In this document: positions 24,376-31,668 of the stretch, piece after piece
How the letters are laid out: every line of letters begins with the position of its first letter
Position numbering within the stretch: the first letter of the stretch is position 1
The notes under the pieces: generated by a model
The model's input: only the letters and a program-made list of their open reading frames with translations
Databases searched by the model: none
Told to the model about the DNA's origin: nothing
Position numbers and translations under genes: made by a program
Origin: DATAEU01 sp046724395
Lineage (GTDB): Bacteria; Actinomycetota; UBA4738; HRBIN12
NCBI GenBank assembly: GCA_046724395.1
Contig: JBKOWM010000171.1
Span: 1 to 31,668 of the forward strand
Length of the DNA: 31,668 nucleotides
Direction of reading: 5' to 3'

Positions 24376-25203
24376 ATGACGCAGCCCGGCGGGCACCCAT
24401 TTCGCGTACGACCCCTGCTGACGGTCGGCGTCGTGGCGTTGGCCGTCGTCCTCACGGCCTGCAGCTCAGCCGGAGGACATGTCCATACGACGACGAGCGA
24501 GTCCTTGACGGCCCCCGCGGCCACGCCGTCGGAGAGCCGTGAATTGCCGGCATCGAGCCTCGCACCGATCCATGGACGCTACGCGCCGTCTATCACGCCG
24601 GCAGAGTTTGTCCAGACCATCGACAACCCGTTCTGGCCGCTGGCACCGGGGACGACGTATCACTATGTGGGCGTCCGCGGATCCACCCCACAGACCGACG
24701 ACGAGGTCGTGACCCACAGGGCGAAGAAGATTCTGGGCGTGACGTGCACCGTCGTTCGCGACACGGTGTCCGAACACGGCGTCGCCGTGGAACGGACATT
24801 CGATTGGTACGCGCAGGACACGCACGGAAACGTCTGGTACATGGGTGAGCTTTCACTCGAGAAACAGCACGGTCGTTTCGTCAAGGCCAGCGACTCGTGG
24901 GAGTCCGGCGTGGATGGTGCGAAGCCAGGGATCATCATGCCGGCCGCGCCGCAGCCGGGGGACGCCTACCGGCAGGAGTACTACCCGCCGGGCGAGGCGC
25001 TCGACGAGGCTCGCGTTCTCAGCTTGAGAGGGCGGCTTCACGTGCCCTATGGGAGCTACAGCGGGCTGCTCGTTACCTCGGAGCGGAGCCCGCTCGAGCC
25101 GCAGACGGAGCAGAAGTACTACGCACCCAACGTGGGCGAGATCGCCGAGCGGGTTGTGAAGGGACATCACGAGGAGTTCCAGCTGGTTCGCGTGACACAC
25201 TGA
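24376..25203 (+). CDS. Conserved actinobacterial lipoprotein
   Basis: This 275-residue lipoprotein has a signal peptide with a basic start, a core VGVVALAVVLTAC and lipobox LTAC with Cys29. A Thr/Ser-rich linker (30-60) leads to a beta-rich domain starting DNPFWPLAPGTTYHYVGVRG. The domain continues through KILGVTCTVVRDTV, TFDWYAQDTHGNVWYMGE, GVDGAKPGIIMPAAPQPGDA and YRQEYYPPGEALDEARVLSL. Proteins of this pattern are widespread in actinobacteria and anchored outside the membrane; no function is established that I can name. ATG 24376 follows GGAGGAG. The frame is clean although its neighbours on both sides are eroded, so it is probably under selection. It stands alone on the plus strand. Confidence 0.85.
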   Translation: MTQPGGHPFRVRPLLTVGVVALAVVLTACSSAGGHVHTTTSESLTAPAATPSESRELPASSLAPIHGRYAPSITPAEFVQTIDNPFWPLAPGTTYHYVGVRGSTPQTDDEVVTHRAKKILGVTCTVVRDTVSEHGVAVERTFDWYAQDTHGNVWYMGELSLEKQHGRFVKASDSWESGVDGAKPGIIMPAAPQPGDAYRQEYYPPGEALDEARVLSLRGRLHVPYGSYSGLLVTSERSPLEPQTEQKYYAPNVGEIAERVVKGHHEEFQLVRVTH

Positions 25204-25471
25204 GGATTCTTCACAAGCCCGCCCTCAGTCTGAGCGGACTCGAACGCGATGAATGCGCCTCCGCAGTACGTAGGACCCTTCCGCGAGAGTGGAACGCCAC
25301 CCTGCTGACAGCGACACCTAGCCAAGAGTGTGAACGCCCTCGAGACCCACCACGACAGGCGCGCGTCGGCTCGCACCCGCAGATTGCGCCGACTCATCGC
25401 ATGACCGCGCACATGACCTGGCGTTCGTGCGCCGGCTGGCCGACCCGGCACGGACAAGCGGGGAGCCCGAG

Positions 25472-25757
25472 GTGACTGAGCTCGAGGGCTACCTGCGTCG
25501 CGTCTGGGGGAATGTCCGCGCATACGTCGACTCCCTCGGCGACCAGGAGTTCGTGACGCCGCGCGAGATGAGCGTCGACGGCGACACGCTTGGTCTGCAG
25601 TCCCGCGGAGACCTTCGCGCACGCCATGCTTCATGAACGCCAGGCACCACGGAGACGTGAACACGCTTCTATCCCACTTGGCATCGAGATCCCCATCGTG
25701 GAGTTCCGGTTCTCGCTGGCGGTTCGTCCAACGAGGCAACTCGTCGTCGCGTGGTGA
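25472..25757 (+). pseudogene. Remnant of a DinB-like four-helix-bundle protein
   Basis: Three reading frames join into one DinB-like sequence: TELEGYLRRVWGNVRAYVDS, then (frame change near 25600) ETFAHAMLHER. After another change near 25640 comes HHGDVNTLLSHL, and after one near 25685 GIEIPIVEFRFSLA. The segment LHER-HHGDVNTLL-LG matches the last metal-ligand helix of DinB/DfsB-type proteins (His-x3-His region and following helix). The N-terminal helices are missing or unreadable. Three single-base indels make it non-functional as written. DinB-like relatives are often metal-dependent thiol transferases in actinobacteria; the specific one is unknown. Confidence 0.5.
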
Positions 25758-26425
25758 GAGCGGAATGAGTTTCTCCGAGATGAGGATCGCCTTCGCCGAC
25801 TCGCCCGAGGCGCCCGTTGGCGCGTCGATCGCACGCCCGGATCGAGGCGCCGAGACGGTCGGCGGGCGACCGGATGCTCGAACGCCGGCGCCGACGATCG
25901 CCGATCCCGATGCGCCGCGCCCTTTCAAATGGGCGAGTCGGGGAACGGCTCGGGCGTCCGGCGCAAGGCCCGCAAACCGAGAAGCGAAGGAGACGGATGC
26001 AGTCAACAAGGCCGTGGTTATATCGCGACCACTTGTCGGCTCTTGACCTCCAAGGGAAGATCCTGACTACAATCCGTCCCTATCGAAGTCACAACCAGAT
26101 CGATCTGAGCAGAGCTTCAACCGCAGGGCCTGCGACCTTCATCGAACTCAACGTTGAACGACTTCGTCCGGCCAAGAGCCAGCGCTCAGCTTCTCGGGGT
26201 GGCCACCGAGCATCATGGTCGCCTCGGTCGGCGCTCGCGGCAGCGGCTCGATCGTGATCCAGCTAGTCGTGGCCGTCGTGCCGTTCACCCTGGGCTCGAG
26301 CGAGGGCCGCAAGGAGATCCACGTCGCCGTACTTCGCTGAAGCTCAGGCTCCTCCGAGTGCAAGCTTGCCCCTCCGTCCGTGGAGACCGGCTGGACCGGA
26401 CGGCTTCGCCTTCGGGCGCGCCGGT
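25758..26425. other. No intact gene; decayed coding possible
   Basis: On the minus strand, 26022-26115 reads QIDLVVTSIGTDCSQDLPLE and then KSRQVVAI and a stop, with a composition unlike shadow frames. It joins in frame across a stop to NVEFDEGRRPCG upstream, so it may be the end of a lost gene. On the plus strand a 41-residue hydrophobic ORF (26215-26340) starts MVASVGARGSG without a clear ribosome binding site. A promoter-like pair is listed separately. The stretch near 26000-26160 is less GC-rich than its surroundings. Confidence 0.35.
26043..26073 (+). promoter_or_regulatory. Promoter-like -35/-10 pair
   Basis: TTGACC (26043-26048) and TACAAT (26068-26073), the latter preceded by TGAC, are 19 nt apart, slightly longer than ideal. 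The only downstream plus-strand ORF is the weak 41-residue one at 26215, so the target is uncertain. Confidence 0.3.
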
Positions 26426-26710
26426 TCACGAGGGTTCGAGTTCTTCACGCATCGCTTCGCGGATTTCCTCCTCGGCTTGCTCGAGCAGCCTGGGGAGCGT
26501 CCTGACCTCGAACTCGACCCGGAAGCGCTCCGGATTGCGTTCGAGTAACTGCTTTTCGAGCTGCTGCAGACGTTCATATGCGTCTCGATCCATCGACTTC
26601 CGCAGCGACTCGCCGTCGAACTGATCCAGGAACGCCTGTTTGGCTCTGTCGAGTCGCCGTGCAACCTCTTGCTCCAACAGGGCGTCGCTCATTCTCCGCC
26701 GAATGTCCAT
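26426..26710 (-). CDS. Small helical protein, unknown
   Basis: This 94-residue, highly charged and almost certainly all-helical protein runs MDIRRRMSDALLEQEVARRL, then about 70 residues of Glu/Arg/Leu heptad-like sequence (RLQQLEKQLLERNPERFR and EQAEEEIREAMREELEPS). It probably forms a coiled coil or helical hairpin and has no signal or membrane segment. ATG 26710 follows GAAGGGGG five nt upstream; a GTG immediately before it is also in frame. The balanced amino-acid composition supports real coding in an otherwise eroded region. Family and function are not recognised, and no partner gene is adjacent. Confidence 0.5.
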   Translation of the reverse strand: MDIRRRMSDALLEQEVARRLDRAKQAFLDQFDGESLRKSMDRDAYERLQQLEKQLLERNPERFRVEFEVRTLPRLLEQAEEEIREAMREELEPS

Positions 26711-27077
26711 CACCGCCCCCTTCCGTCGGCCGCCCTCGGCGGCGATGGCCGCGAGGATCTGTTCAACGTGCCCCCGAAGGCTGCGGCTCCGGCGTGAACT
26801 CTTGCGCGCGCACTGGTGCGGAGCGTCGTCAAAGCACCGCCGCAGCGATTCCCTGGACGATCGAGCGGAAGTTCACCCACTCCGTCTCTATCTACGTCGG
26901 GATGAGAACGTCACCACTGTAGGTTTTCTTCGACATCGGGACGGTCGCACGACGGGCCTCGGCATCTGGCCGACAGTATCCGAGCGCGTCGGGCAGCGAA
27001 CGGGGGATGCAGCTCGCTCACGCCGCTGCTTCGCGCCCGCAGTTGACCTTGGCGGACCCGGCGCGCAGGATTCGAGG
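26711..27077. other. No convincing gene
   Basis: Upstream region of the minus-strand helical protein and of a short plus ORF. Long open frames here are arginine-rich shadows, and no promoter or repeat stood out. Confidence 0.45.
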
Positions 27078-27233
27078 ATGGAGTTGCGCTGGATCGCTGA
27101 GGCTCATTTGCCAGGCAGCAATGGGCAACCAGACACCCTCGGCGGAAGCACGCGCGACGACCTGAACGACTGGATTCGCGAGAAGCGAGCCCTGGGCTAT
27201 GAGATAACGATCAAGCAAGCCCCGCCACGATAG
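27078..27233 (+). CDS. Small hypothetical protein (51 residues)
   Basis: A short ORF reads MELRWIAEAHLPG, then STRDDLNDWIREKRALGYEI and a basic end. The DDLxxWIxEKRxLGY segment looks like a genuine amphipathic helix. Only a weak GAGG lies immediately upstream, so the start is uncertain. Not recognised as a known family. Confidence 0.4.
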   Translation: MELRWIAEAHLPGSNGQPDTLGGSTRDDLNDWIREKRALGYEITIKQAPPR

Positions 27234-27690
27234 TGTCACGGCGCCCGTTGGTCTCTCGGATTGGCGGGCCGCAAGCACGGCGACTCTCTTGGCGAACGCG
27301 CCGAATTGCCACGCGGCTTGCTCTGAGCGAGCTAGACTGTCCTCGTTCTTCCGGACGAAGCATACGATCGCCGCGATGATGACGATCAGCATGATGACGT
27401 ACGACGATGCCGCCTCAAAGCGCCGCAAGCACGTTTGCTTGCTTGTCGGGTGTCGATTCGCACTCGTTCAGCGGCGAGGCGACGCGGAGCCTGCACGACG
27501 CTGTTGCAGAAAATGAAGATCGCTCCCACGATTCCCTGCCATGCCAAGCGGGAGAGGAGCGATTCGCGTCCGCACGAGTTACGACGGTCACCGAGCCGCG
27601 CCGACCCGTGCTTGGGATGAGAAGGTTTACGCCTCGCGGAACGTACGGAGGAGGTGGCCTCCATACCGAATCGCGGAAGGGAAGTGGGCC
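27234..27690. other. No convincing gene
   Basis: A minus-strand frame from ATG 27392 (or TTG 27428) encodes one strong membrane helix (MLIVIIAAIVCFV) followed by a charged stretch. It has no ribosome binding site and runs into the small plus-strand ORF, so it is left unannotated. A purine-rich ribosome binding site for the next gene lies at about 27675-27684. Confidence 0.4.
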
Positions 27691-27999
27691 ATGCTTCAAG
27701 TCACCGACGCCGCAGTGTCCGTGTTGAAGAGCGAAATCCTGCATGAGGGAGACCGGCGGCAGGCCGTCCCCGCTACGGCGATCAGGATCCGGCCCGTTGC
27801 GACGGACAACGGTCGACCCAGCTTGACTCTTCAGCCGGTGATGGGTCCCGAGCCCGGTGATGCTCGCGCGGAGGCGACGAACCTCGACGTGTTCGTCGCG
27901 CCCGAACTCGTCGGCCGGCTGGATTCCTCCGTACTGGATGCCCAGCCGACGCCCGAGGGTCCCGAGATCCTCCTCCGAGAGCAGCCCCCCACGACTTAG
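27691..27999 (+). CDS. IscA/HesB-like protein
   Basis: This 102-residue protein begins MLQVTDAAVSVLKSEILHEG. A strand IRIRPV, a loop GPEPGDARAE, the segment DVFVAPELVGRLDSSVLDA and an end TPEGPEILLRE follow the HesB/IscA (A-type Fe-S carrier) fold. The cysteines that bind iron-sulfur in IscA are absent (the protein has none), so it is not a classical carrier. It belongs at most to the cysteine-less actinobacterial HesB-like group of unknown role. GGAAGGGAAG precedes the ATG by about 6 nt. Confidence 0.5.
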   Translation: MLQVTDAAVSVLKSEILHEGDRRQAVPATAIRIRPVATDNGRPSLTLQPVMGPEPGDARAEATNLDVFVAPELVGRLDSSVLDAQPTPEGPEILLREQPPTT

Positions 28000-29160
28000 T
28001 CATACGCCGGGCAGATCCGTGCGAGCTCCGAATCGACGGATTCCGGGGTAGTGATGTGACGGAGGGAGCTTAAGGGCCTTGAACCTCGCGTACTGCTCGG
28101 CATCGCCGATGAGATGGCGAGCGCTGACGGGCGAGCGTTAACCAGAGGCCGTTCCATCGATCCTCGCCGCGCACGCTGCGTCGAATCCTTCGTCAATCAG
28201 ACCGGCACGCGAGAGATTACGAGCTTGAACGTTCGGGCCCGGTTCTTGCCGAGGTGGCACGATCTCTGCGAGCGGGTGCTCGGCTGGCAGCTCGACTCCG
28301 GACCCGATCTCGAGCGGCTGCACGCGATCGGAGATGCGCTCGTGGGGTATGGGGGAGCCGGAACGGCTCGATCGTCGCGCAGCGACTGCGCCATCGCCGA
28401 TCCCAGAGCACGTGGGCGTCGAGATGGCTATGTGGGCGGTGCCGAGCCCTGTTCCGCGCCGCCCTTACCTCCCTCGGCCGCAGGAACTGCGCGTCCCATG
28501 CAGGTGGTCTGCGTGATCTTCAACGGGGCTAGAGGATGGGCAAAGGGAGGCCGTGCACCGGCCGACCCACGGCGTGACGCGACCCCGCGCGAGTTCCCAG
28601 CCAGGGATGTTGGGATCCCCGGGCGCCTGGCGCTGATGGTGTTACCGAGACGCGACGAGCGCCACGGACCGATCCGGGGGATCGATCCCGCTCGCCCGCC
28701 CTGGGCCCTCGGCTCACGCGAGACCCTCGGCTCAGCGCCGGTCGGCCGTACCAGCTCCGGGCGGCGATCGGCTGAGCGCGCTCGTGGTCGGCGGCGATCG
28801 CGAAGCGCCCGGCTGGGTGCGAACGCCGTCGCAGAGGCGGCGCCCGAGAGTTCGGTCGCGCGGCGGATGCCGATCTCGTCGACGCGGGCTTGTGATCGTG
28901 GACGAGAACTCCCGCGTCAGGGAGCCGTCGTGCCGAGCGTGCCGAGCTCTGGTGCACGCCCCGGACGACTGCGGTCGGCCGACGCCGCGCTCGTCGAGCC
29001 TAGGCTTGAAACCGTCTGCGTCTCCGCGATCGAGTCGTCTCCATCACGAGTCTCGCTTTCGCCGGAACCCCGTCTACCGAACGAGCCACCATGCCGATCG
29101 CGACCCTGACGGCCGAACGGGAGCAGTCTGCTCGCTGGTGATCGGGCGGCTTAGACCGGC
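28000..29160. other. Over 1.1 kb without a confident gene
   Basis: Several coding-like scraps occur in conflicting frames. On the minus strand 28009-28130 there is DAEQYARFKALKLPPSHHYP in one frame and HITTPESVDSELARICPAYD in another. On plus 28886-28924 a short GLVIVDENSRVRE resembles the first strand of a response regulator. None has a start with a ribosome binding site or a continuing domain. The long plus frame (28114-29109) is arginine/serine-rich. The pattern suggests decayed genes rather than a functional one. Confidence 0.4.
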
Positions 29161-29523
29161 CTACCGCCTGTCGACGTGCTCGCTGCGACGACGTACGCGT
29201 CGAAGCTGGACTACGCGGGCGGCGCCTGCTGCGACGACGATGACGCCGCCGAGCGTGGCAGCGACGAGCAAGGCGACGCCAAGCGGGGGCCTGCCGTGGA
29301 AGACGAGAAACGAGACGGCCACCGCCTGAAGGTTTTGCAGGATGAAGACGAGCACGAGCACCAGCGATGCGACCAAGACGACCACGGCCGTCCACACGGT
29401 GCTCGTGCGCGTTCGGCTCCCCGGGTGTTCGGCGGACGTTCGCGGCGCGCCTTCGGCCGGCGTCTCTGGCGAAGAGGCTGGCTCCGTCCCGTCAGATTCC
29501 GGCTCATGCCGCACGTTCGTCAT
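29161..29523 (-). CDS. LapA-domain (DUF1049) membrane protein
   Basis: This 120-residue protein has a polar N-terminal tail (1-41, Pro/Ser/Glu-rich), then a first membrane helix (about 43-64, VVVLVASLVLVLVFILQN). The diagnostic LapA stretch ILQNLQAVAVSFLVF and PPLGVALLVAATLGG (second helix) follow, with a basic cytoplasmic end. LapA in proteobacteria works in lipopolysaccharide assembly; in actinobacteria, which lack LPS, the role is unknown. Length is typical. The ATG at 29523 has no clear Shine-Dalgarno and may be leaderless. It is divergent from the Hsp20 gene, sharing a 292-nt intergenic region. Confidence 0.8.
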   Translation of the reverse strand: MTNVRHEPESDGTEPASSPETPAEGAPRTSAEHPGSRTRTSTVWTAVVVLVASLVLVLVFILQNLQAVAVSFLVFHGRPPLGVALLVAATLGGVIVVAAGAARVVQLRRVRRRSEHVDRR

Positions 29524-29716
29524 TGTCGGTTTACTACCCGATGGGTCGCCCCCGAACCGGCCATTCGCTGATGCAGGCGAGCCGCCGGGTCGTCCTCGAC
29601 AGCGCAGCCTGTCGCCGGACGGCGCAGTGCGTGAGCAACGACTGCGGCAAGGAATTCACCGAGATTTCGCCGTCCAGCTTCGCTATCAGCCTGTATAGAA
29701 TCGCAGTGTGATCTCC

Positions 29717-29738
29717 CCCGTTGGGCAGACTCAACGGG
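29717..29738. promoter_or_regulatory. Perfect 7-bp inverted repeat upstream of hsp20
   Basis: CCCGTTG and CAACGGG flank an 8-nt spacer, about 78 nt before the Hsp20 start and just after a possible -10 (TAGAAT, 29696-29701). It is neither a CIRCE (TTAGCACTC-N9-GAGTGCTAA) nor an HspR HAIR element. It could be an operator for another heat-shock regulator or an RNA hairpin in the leader. Confidence 0.4.
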
Positions 29739-29815
29739 CTGTGCGAGTTCGCAGACGGGAGGCCGCCTGCGGATAATGTGGGATCGACGTCCGCACCCAA
29801 GGGGGTGACGACCCA

Positions 29816-30274
29816 GTGGTTATGCGCTTCGACCCGTTCCGGGATCTGGACCGCCTCGCCCAGCAGGGGTTCGGAGGAGTCGTTCAGGTTCGATCAATAC
29901 CTATGGATGCCTACCGCAGGGAGGACGCGGTCTTCCTGCACTTCGATCTCCCTGGGATCGACCCGAACACGATCGACCTTACGGTCGAGCAGAACGTGCT
30001 CACCGTGACCGCCGAACGACTGTACGATCGGAGAGAAGGCGACCAGATAATCGCCAAGGAGCGCCCTGTGGGCGCGTTCGAGCGCCAGATGTTCCTCGGC
30101 GAGCACCTTGACCCCGATCGCCTCCAGGCCAGCTACGAACAAGGCGTTCTCACCGTCCAGATACCGGTTGCCCCGGAGGCCAAACCGCGACGGATCGAGA
30201 TCCGGGCTGGCGAAGGAAGCACGGAGCGACAGACGATCGACGTCGAGGGAACAAAGACGCGGCAGAGCGGCTGA
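29816..30274 (+). CDS. Hsp20/alpha-crystallin small heat shock protein
   Basis: This 152-residue chaperone opens MRFDPFRDLDRLAQQ (N-terminal helix). Its alpha-crystallin domain (about 30-130) includes DAYRREDAVFLHFDLPGIDP, QNVLTVTAER, AFERQMFL and the hallmark GVLTVQIP (110-117), and a short C-terminal tail follows. It binds unfolding proteins in the cytosol as large oligomers. GTG 29816 is taken because AGGGGGTGA lies eight nt upstream; ATG 29822 two codons later is the alternative. The N-terminal MxMRxDPFR pattern is typical of actinobacterial Hsp18/20. It is divergent from the LapA gene. Confidence 0.92.
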   Translation: MVMRFDPFRDLDRLAQQGFGGVVQVRSIPMDAYRREDAVFLHFDLPGIDPNTIDLTVEQNVLTVTAERLYDRREGDQIIAKERPVGAFERQMFLGEHLDPDRLQASYEQGVLTVQIPVAPEAKPRRIEIRAGEGSTERQTIDVEGTKTRQSG

Positions 30275-30619
30275 CTCCCCGCGTCTCAGCGGCACTCCCG
30301 GCTCGCGGCAAGGGTCATAGTTCAGCAGCTTTGAATCGTGGGCTCTCGGTACCGTCGATGGGCTCGGAGCGAGCGAGGGCGTATGGCTAGGCCCTGAGCC
30401 GGGAGATCGAAAAAGCCGCACAGGCGGCCGCGTCGCCGTTAGGACGCTCTCCGACCGGACCTTGTCACGGCTCGTTTCCGTCCTGAGACCATTTGGCGGT
30501 GCCGTGATCTGCGCTCGGACCCGAGCCGACGGCAGTGGCGAGCCTGCCGAGGTTTGCCGAGGGGTGAATCACTACACTCCCTGAGTGGATCTGCGGAGAG
30601 GGGTCGGTGCCGAGACGAG
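30275..30619. other. No gene seen
   Basis: Intergenic stretch after hsp20. The frames present are short and arginine-rich. No clear terminator with a U-tract was found. Confidence 0.5.
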
Positions 30620-30895
30620 ATGGGCGAGCACGCGCAGATGGATCGAAAAGGTCTGGTGTTCTTGCGCGATGGGCGCGTTCGGGTTGCCGACGCAGAGGAC
30701 GTTAGCCTCTTGCCTCACGCCGTTGAGGTCCGGCTTCGCCGGCGCGACCCAGCCGACAGGACCCCGGACCTGGACGTATTCCCATGGGGAGAAGTCGCCC
30801 GCGTCTATATTGGGATCGCTGTGATGAGAGAAGGGCATTGGCTTCCTGAGGTCGACCTCGCCGACAAGACGTGGGGGAGGGTGGACGTAGTCTAG
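30620..30895 (+). CDS. Small hypothetical protein
   Basis: This soluble protein of 91 residues includes KGLVFLRDGRVRVADAEDVS, LLPHAVEVRLRRRDP, DVFPWGEVARVYIGIAVMRE and a short acidic end. Alternating hydrophobic residues suggest a small beta-sheet fold. The frame is open from 30554, but ATG 30620 or ATG 30638 are the sensible starts; neither has a strong Shine-Dalgarno. Family not recognised. It stands alone between hsp20 and a long gap. Confidence 0.4.
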   Translation: MGEHAQMDRKGLVFLRDGRVRVADAEDVSLLPHAVEVRLRRRDPADRTPDLDVFPWGEVARVYIGIAVMREGHWLPEVDLADKTWGRVDVV

Positions 30896-31646
30896 GGAGC
30901 CGGCCAACGACAACTGTGAGACCGCGCCCACGGCGGGAGTGGTTGAATGGTGTTTTTCGTCGTCGCCGCCTACCGCGCGCGGAAGCTACCGGCGCCGGTT
31001 CTCCGACCCGGGACGGGCGGGGGCTCATCGGGCCCCGCTACTGCGCGACTCGACCGTTAAGGGACTCGCCCTTTCGTATGTCATGATGTGGTCCTAAGGA
31101 ACGCCCCGCGTCGTTCGCTCCCGGCTGAGTTGCGGCCGTCCGGTCGGCGGAGGCGGAAGATCATCAGACGGGCGGCCTGATCTGGACATCGTGAACGGGC
31201 CATGGTGCCGTCCCTCGATCGGGTGCGCCGCGCACGGCCTTCGCGAGCGGTCCCGCTGACTCTCTGCAACCAGTCGCTCACTCGCGGCGGACGGCCCGGC
31301 AGCTGCCCACTCCTAGTCCGCCAGGCGCCTGAGGGTCATCCGGCGGAGTCGGCGACACGCTTCTGGACGCGTCGCGCCGGCTCGTCTCAAGCTCGATCAG
31401 GGGCGATGGGCTTTCTCGCTCGAGTGACGACCACAGTTCCTCGTTGGCACTCGACAACGAGAAGACAACCGCGCGAGCGTTGGCAGGCGTGAGAGCGAAT
31501 GGGACCACCCGCCGCCTTCGGCAACCGAGTACACTAATGGTGCAGGTACCGAACCTGCGGTTCGCGAGCAGCGACCGACCCGTGGCCCAGCGGCCCACCC
31601 GCCTCTCGCCCCCACGAATCCTAAGGATCCGGAAGGAGGCGGCCCC
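30896..31646. other. No gene seen; upstream region of the right-edge gene
   Basis: About 750 nt without a supported gene. A minus frame (31278-31598) contains VVPFALTPANARAVVFSLSS, which looks partly coding but has no start or ribosome binding site. The last 120 nt carry the promoter-like elements of the edge gene, listed separately. Confidence 0.45.
31530..31558 (+). promoter_or_regulatory. TACACT -10 followed by a 6-bp inverted repeat at the probable transcription start
   Basis: TACACT (31530-31535) is followed by GCAGGT (31542-31547), ACCGA, ACCTGC (31553-31558). A repressor bound over the transcription start, or a hairpin at the 5' end of the message, would fit. The leader to the GTG at 31647 would be about 100 nt. 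No clear -35. Confidence 0.4.
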
Positions 31647-31668
31647 GTGGTCAGGTGCCCCGTCTGCA
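31647..31668 (+). CDS. N-terminus of a zinc-ribbon protein, cut by right edge
   Basis: AAGGAGG (31633-31639) followed seven nt later by GTG starts a frame reading VVRCPVC before the window ends. A CPxC at residues 4-7 is the first half of a zinc ribbon. The rest of the gene is outside, so no function can be given. Confidence 0.5.

Noticed and set aside
27018..27428. Minus-strand ORF with one membrane helix (MLIVIIAAIVCFV)
   Set aside because: No ribosome binding site, its second half is antisense to a plausible small ORF, and it is not a known family. It might still be a small membrane protein.
28886..28924. GLVIVDENSRVRE resembling the start of a response regulator receiver domain
   Set aside because: Only 13 residues match; the downstream frame shows no second Asp or Lys motif of a receiver.
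29717..29738. HAIR or CIRCE heat-shock operator upstream of hsp20
   Set aside because: The half-sites and spacing (7-N8-7) do not fit CTTGAGT-N7-ACTCAAG or TTAGCACTC-N9-GAGTGCTAA.
1..31668. tRNA genes, rRNA, CRISPR arrays and insertion sequences
   Set aside because: No tRNA T-arm/acceptor pattern, no repeat-spacer array and no transposase or terminal repeats were found on reading both strands.

Overview
The window is high-GC DNA that reads like an environmental actinobacterium. Signs are a likely leaderless gene start on GTG, -10 boxes of the TACACT type, F420-linked oxidoreductase families, stand-alone nucleotide-cyclase/ATPase/TPR regulators, and a rifamycin phosphotransferase preceded by sequences that closely match the actinobacterial rifamycin-associated element. 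The mix would suit a soil Thermoleophilia-like or related lineage; that placement is inference. No rRNA, tRNA, CRISPR array or insertion sequence was seen.

Left part (1-8515): a minus-strand pair, a small lipoprotein plus an NRAMP-type metal transporter, is broken by three single-base frameshifts and cut by the window edge. Then come a GlsB/YeaQ membrane protein, an alpha/beta hydrolase, an F420-reductase-type NADP-binding protein, a secreted beta-propeller-like protein, a tightly coupled ArsR regulator plus SRPBCC pair with a palindromic operator inside its promoter, a two-helix membrane protein and a second alpha/beta hydrolase.

Centre (8788-19169): a minus-strand zinc-ribbon/class III cyclase/AAA/TPR protein with an intact cyclase site, and an LLM-class flavin oxidoreductase. 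They are followed by a compact three-gene cluster: (i) an 816-residue Rad50-like ABC ATPase with a CPVC hook and a C-terminal helical domain carrying RxxxE and Rx6H motifs, the architecture of RloC/PrrC anticodon nucleases; (ii) a 119-residue helical protein overlapping it by 4 nt; (iii) a cyclase-like/STAND ATPase/TPR protein 10 nt further on, whose cyclase site is degenerate. This cluster is the best candidate for an undescribed system, plausibly anti-phage or stress-responsive RNA cleavage.

Right part (19512-31668): a secreted cupin, the rph gene with two 19-bp element matches upstream, then an eroded stretch (about 23.4-29.1 kb) with remnants of an ATP-dependent DNA ligase and a DinB-type gene, a well-preserved lipoprotein, several small ORFs and an IscA/HesB-like protein. 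A LapA-domain membrane protein and an Hsp20 chaperone are divergently arranged, followed by a small hypothetical protein and the first codons of a zinc-ribbon gene at the right edge.
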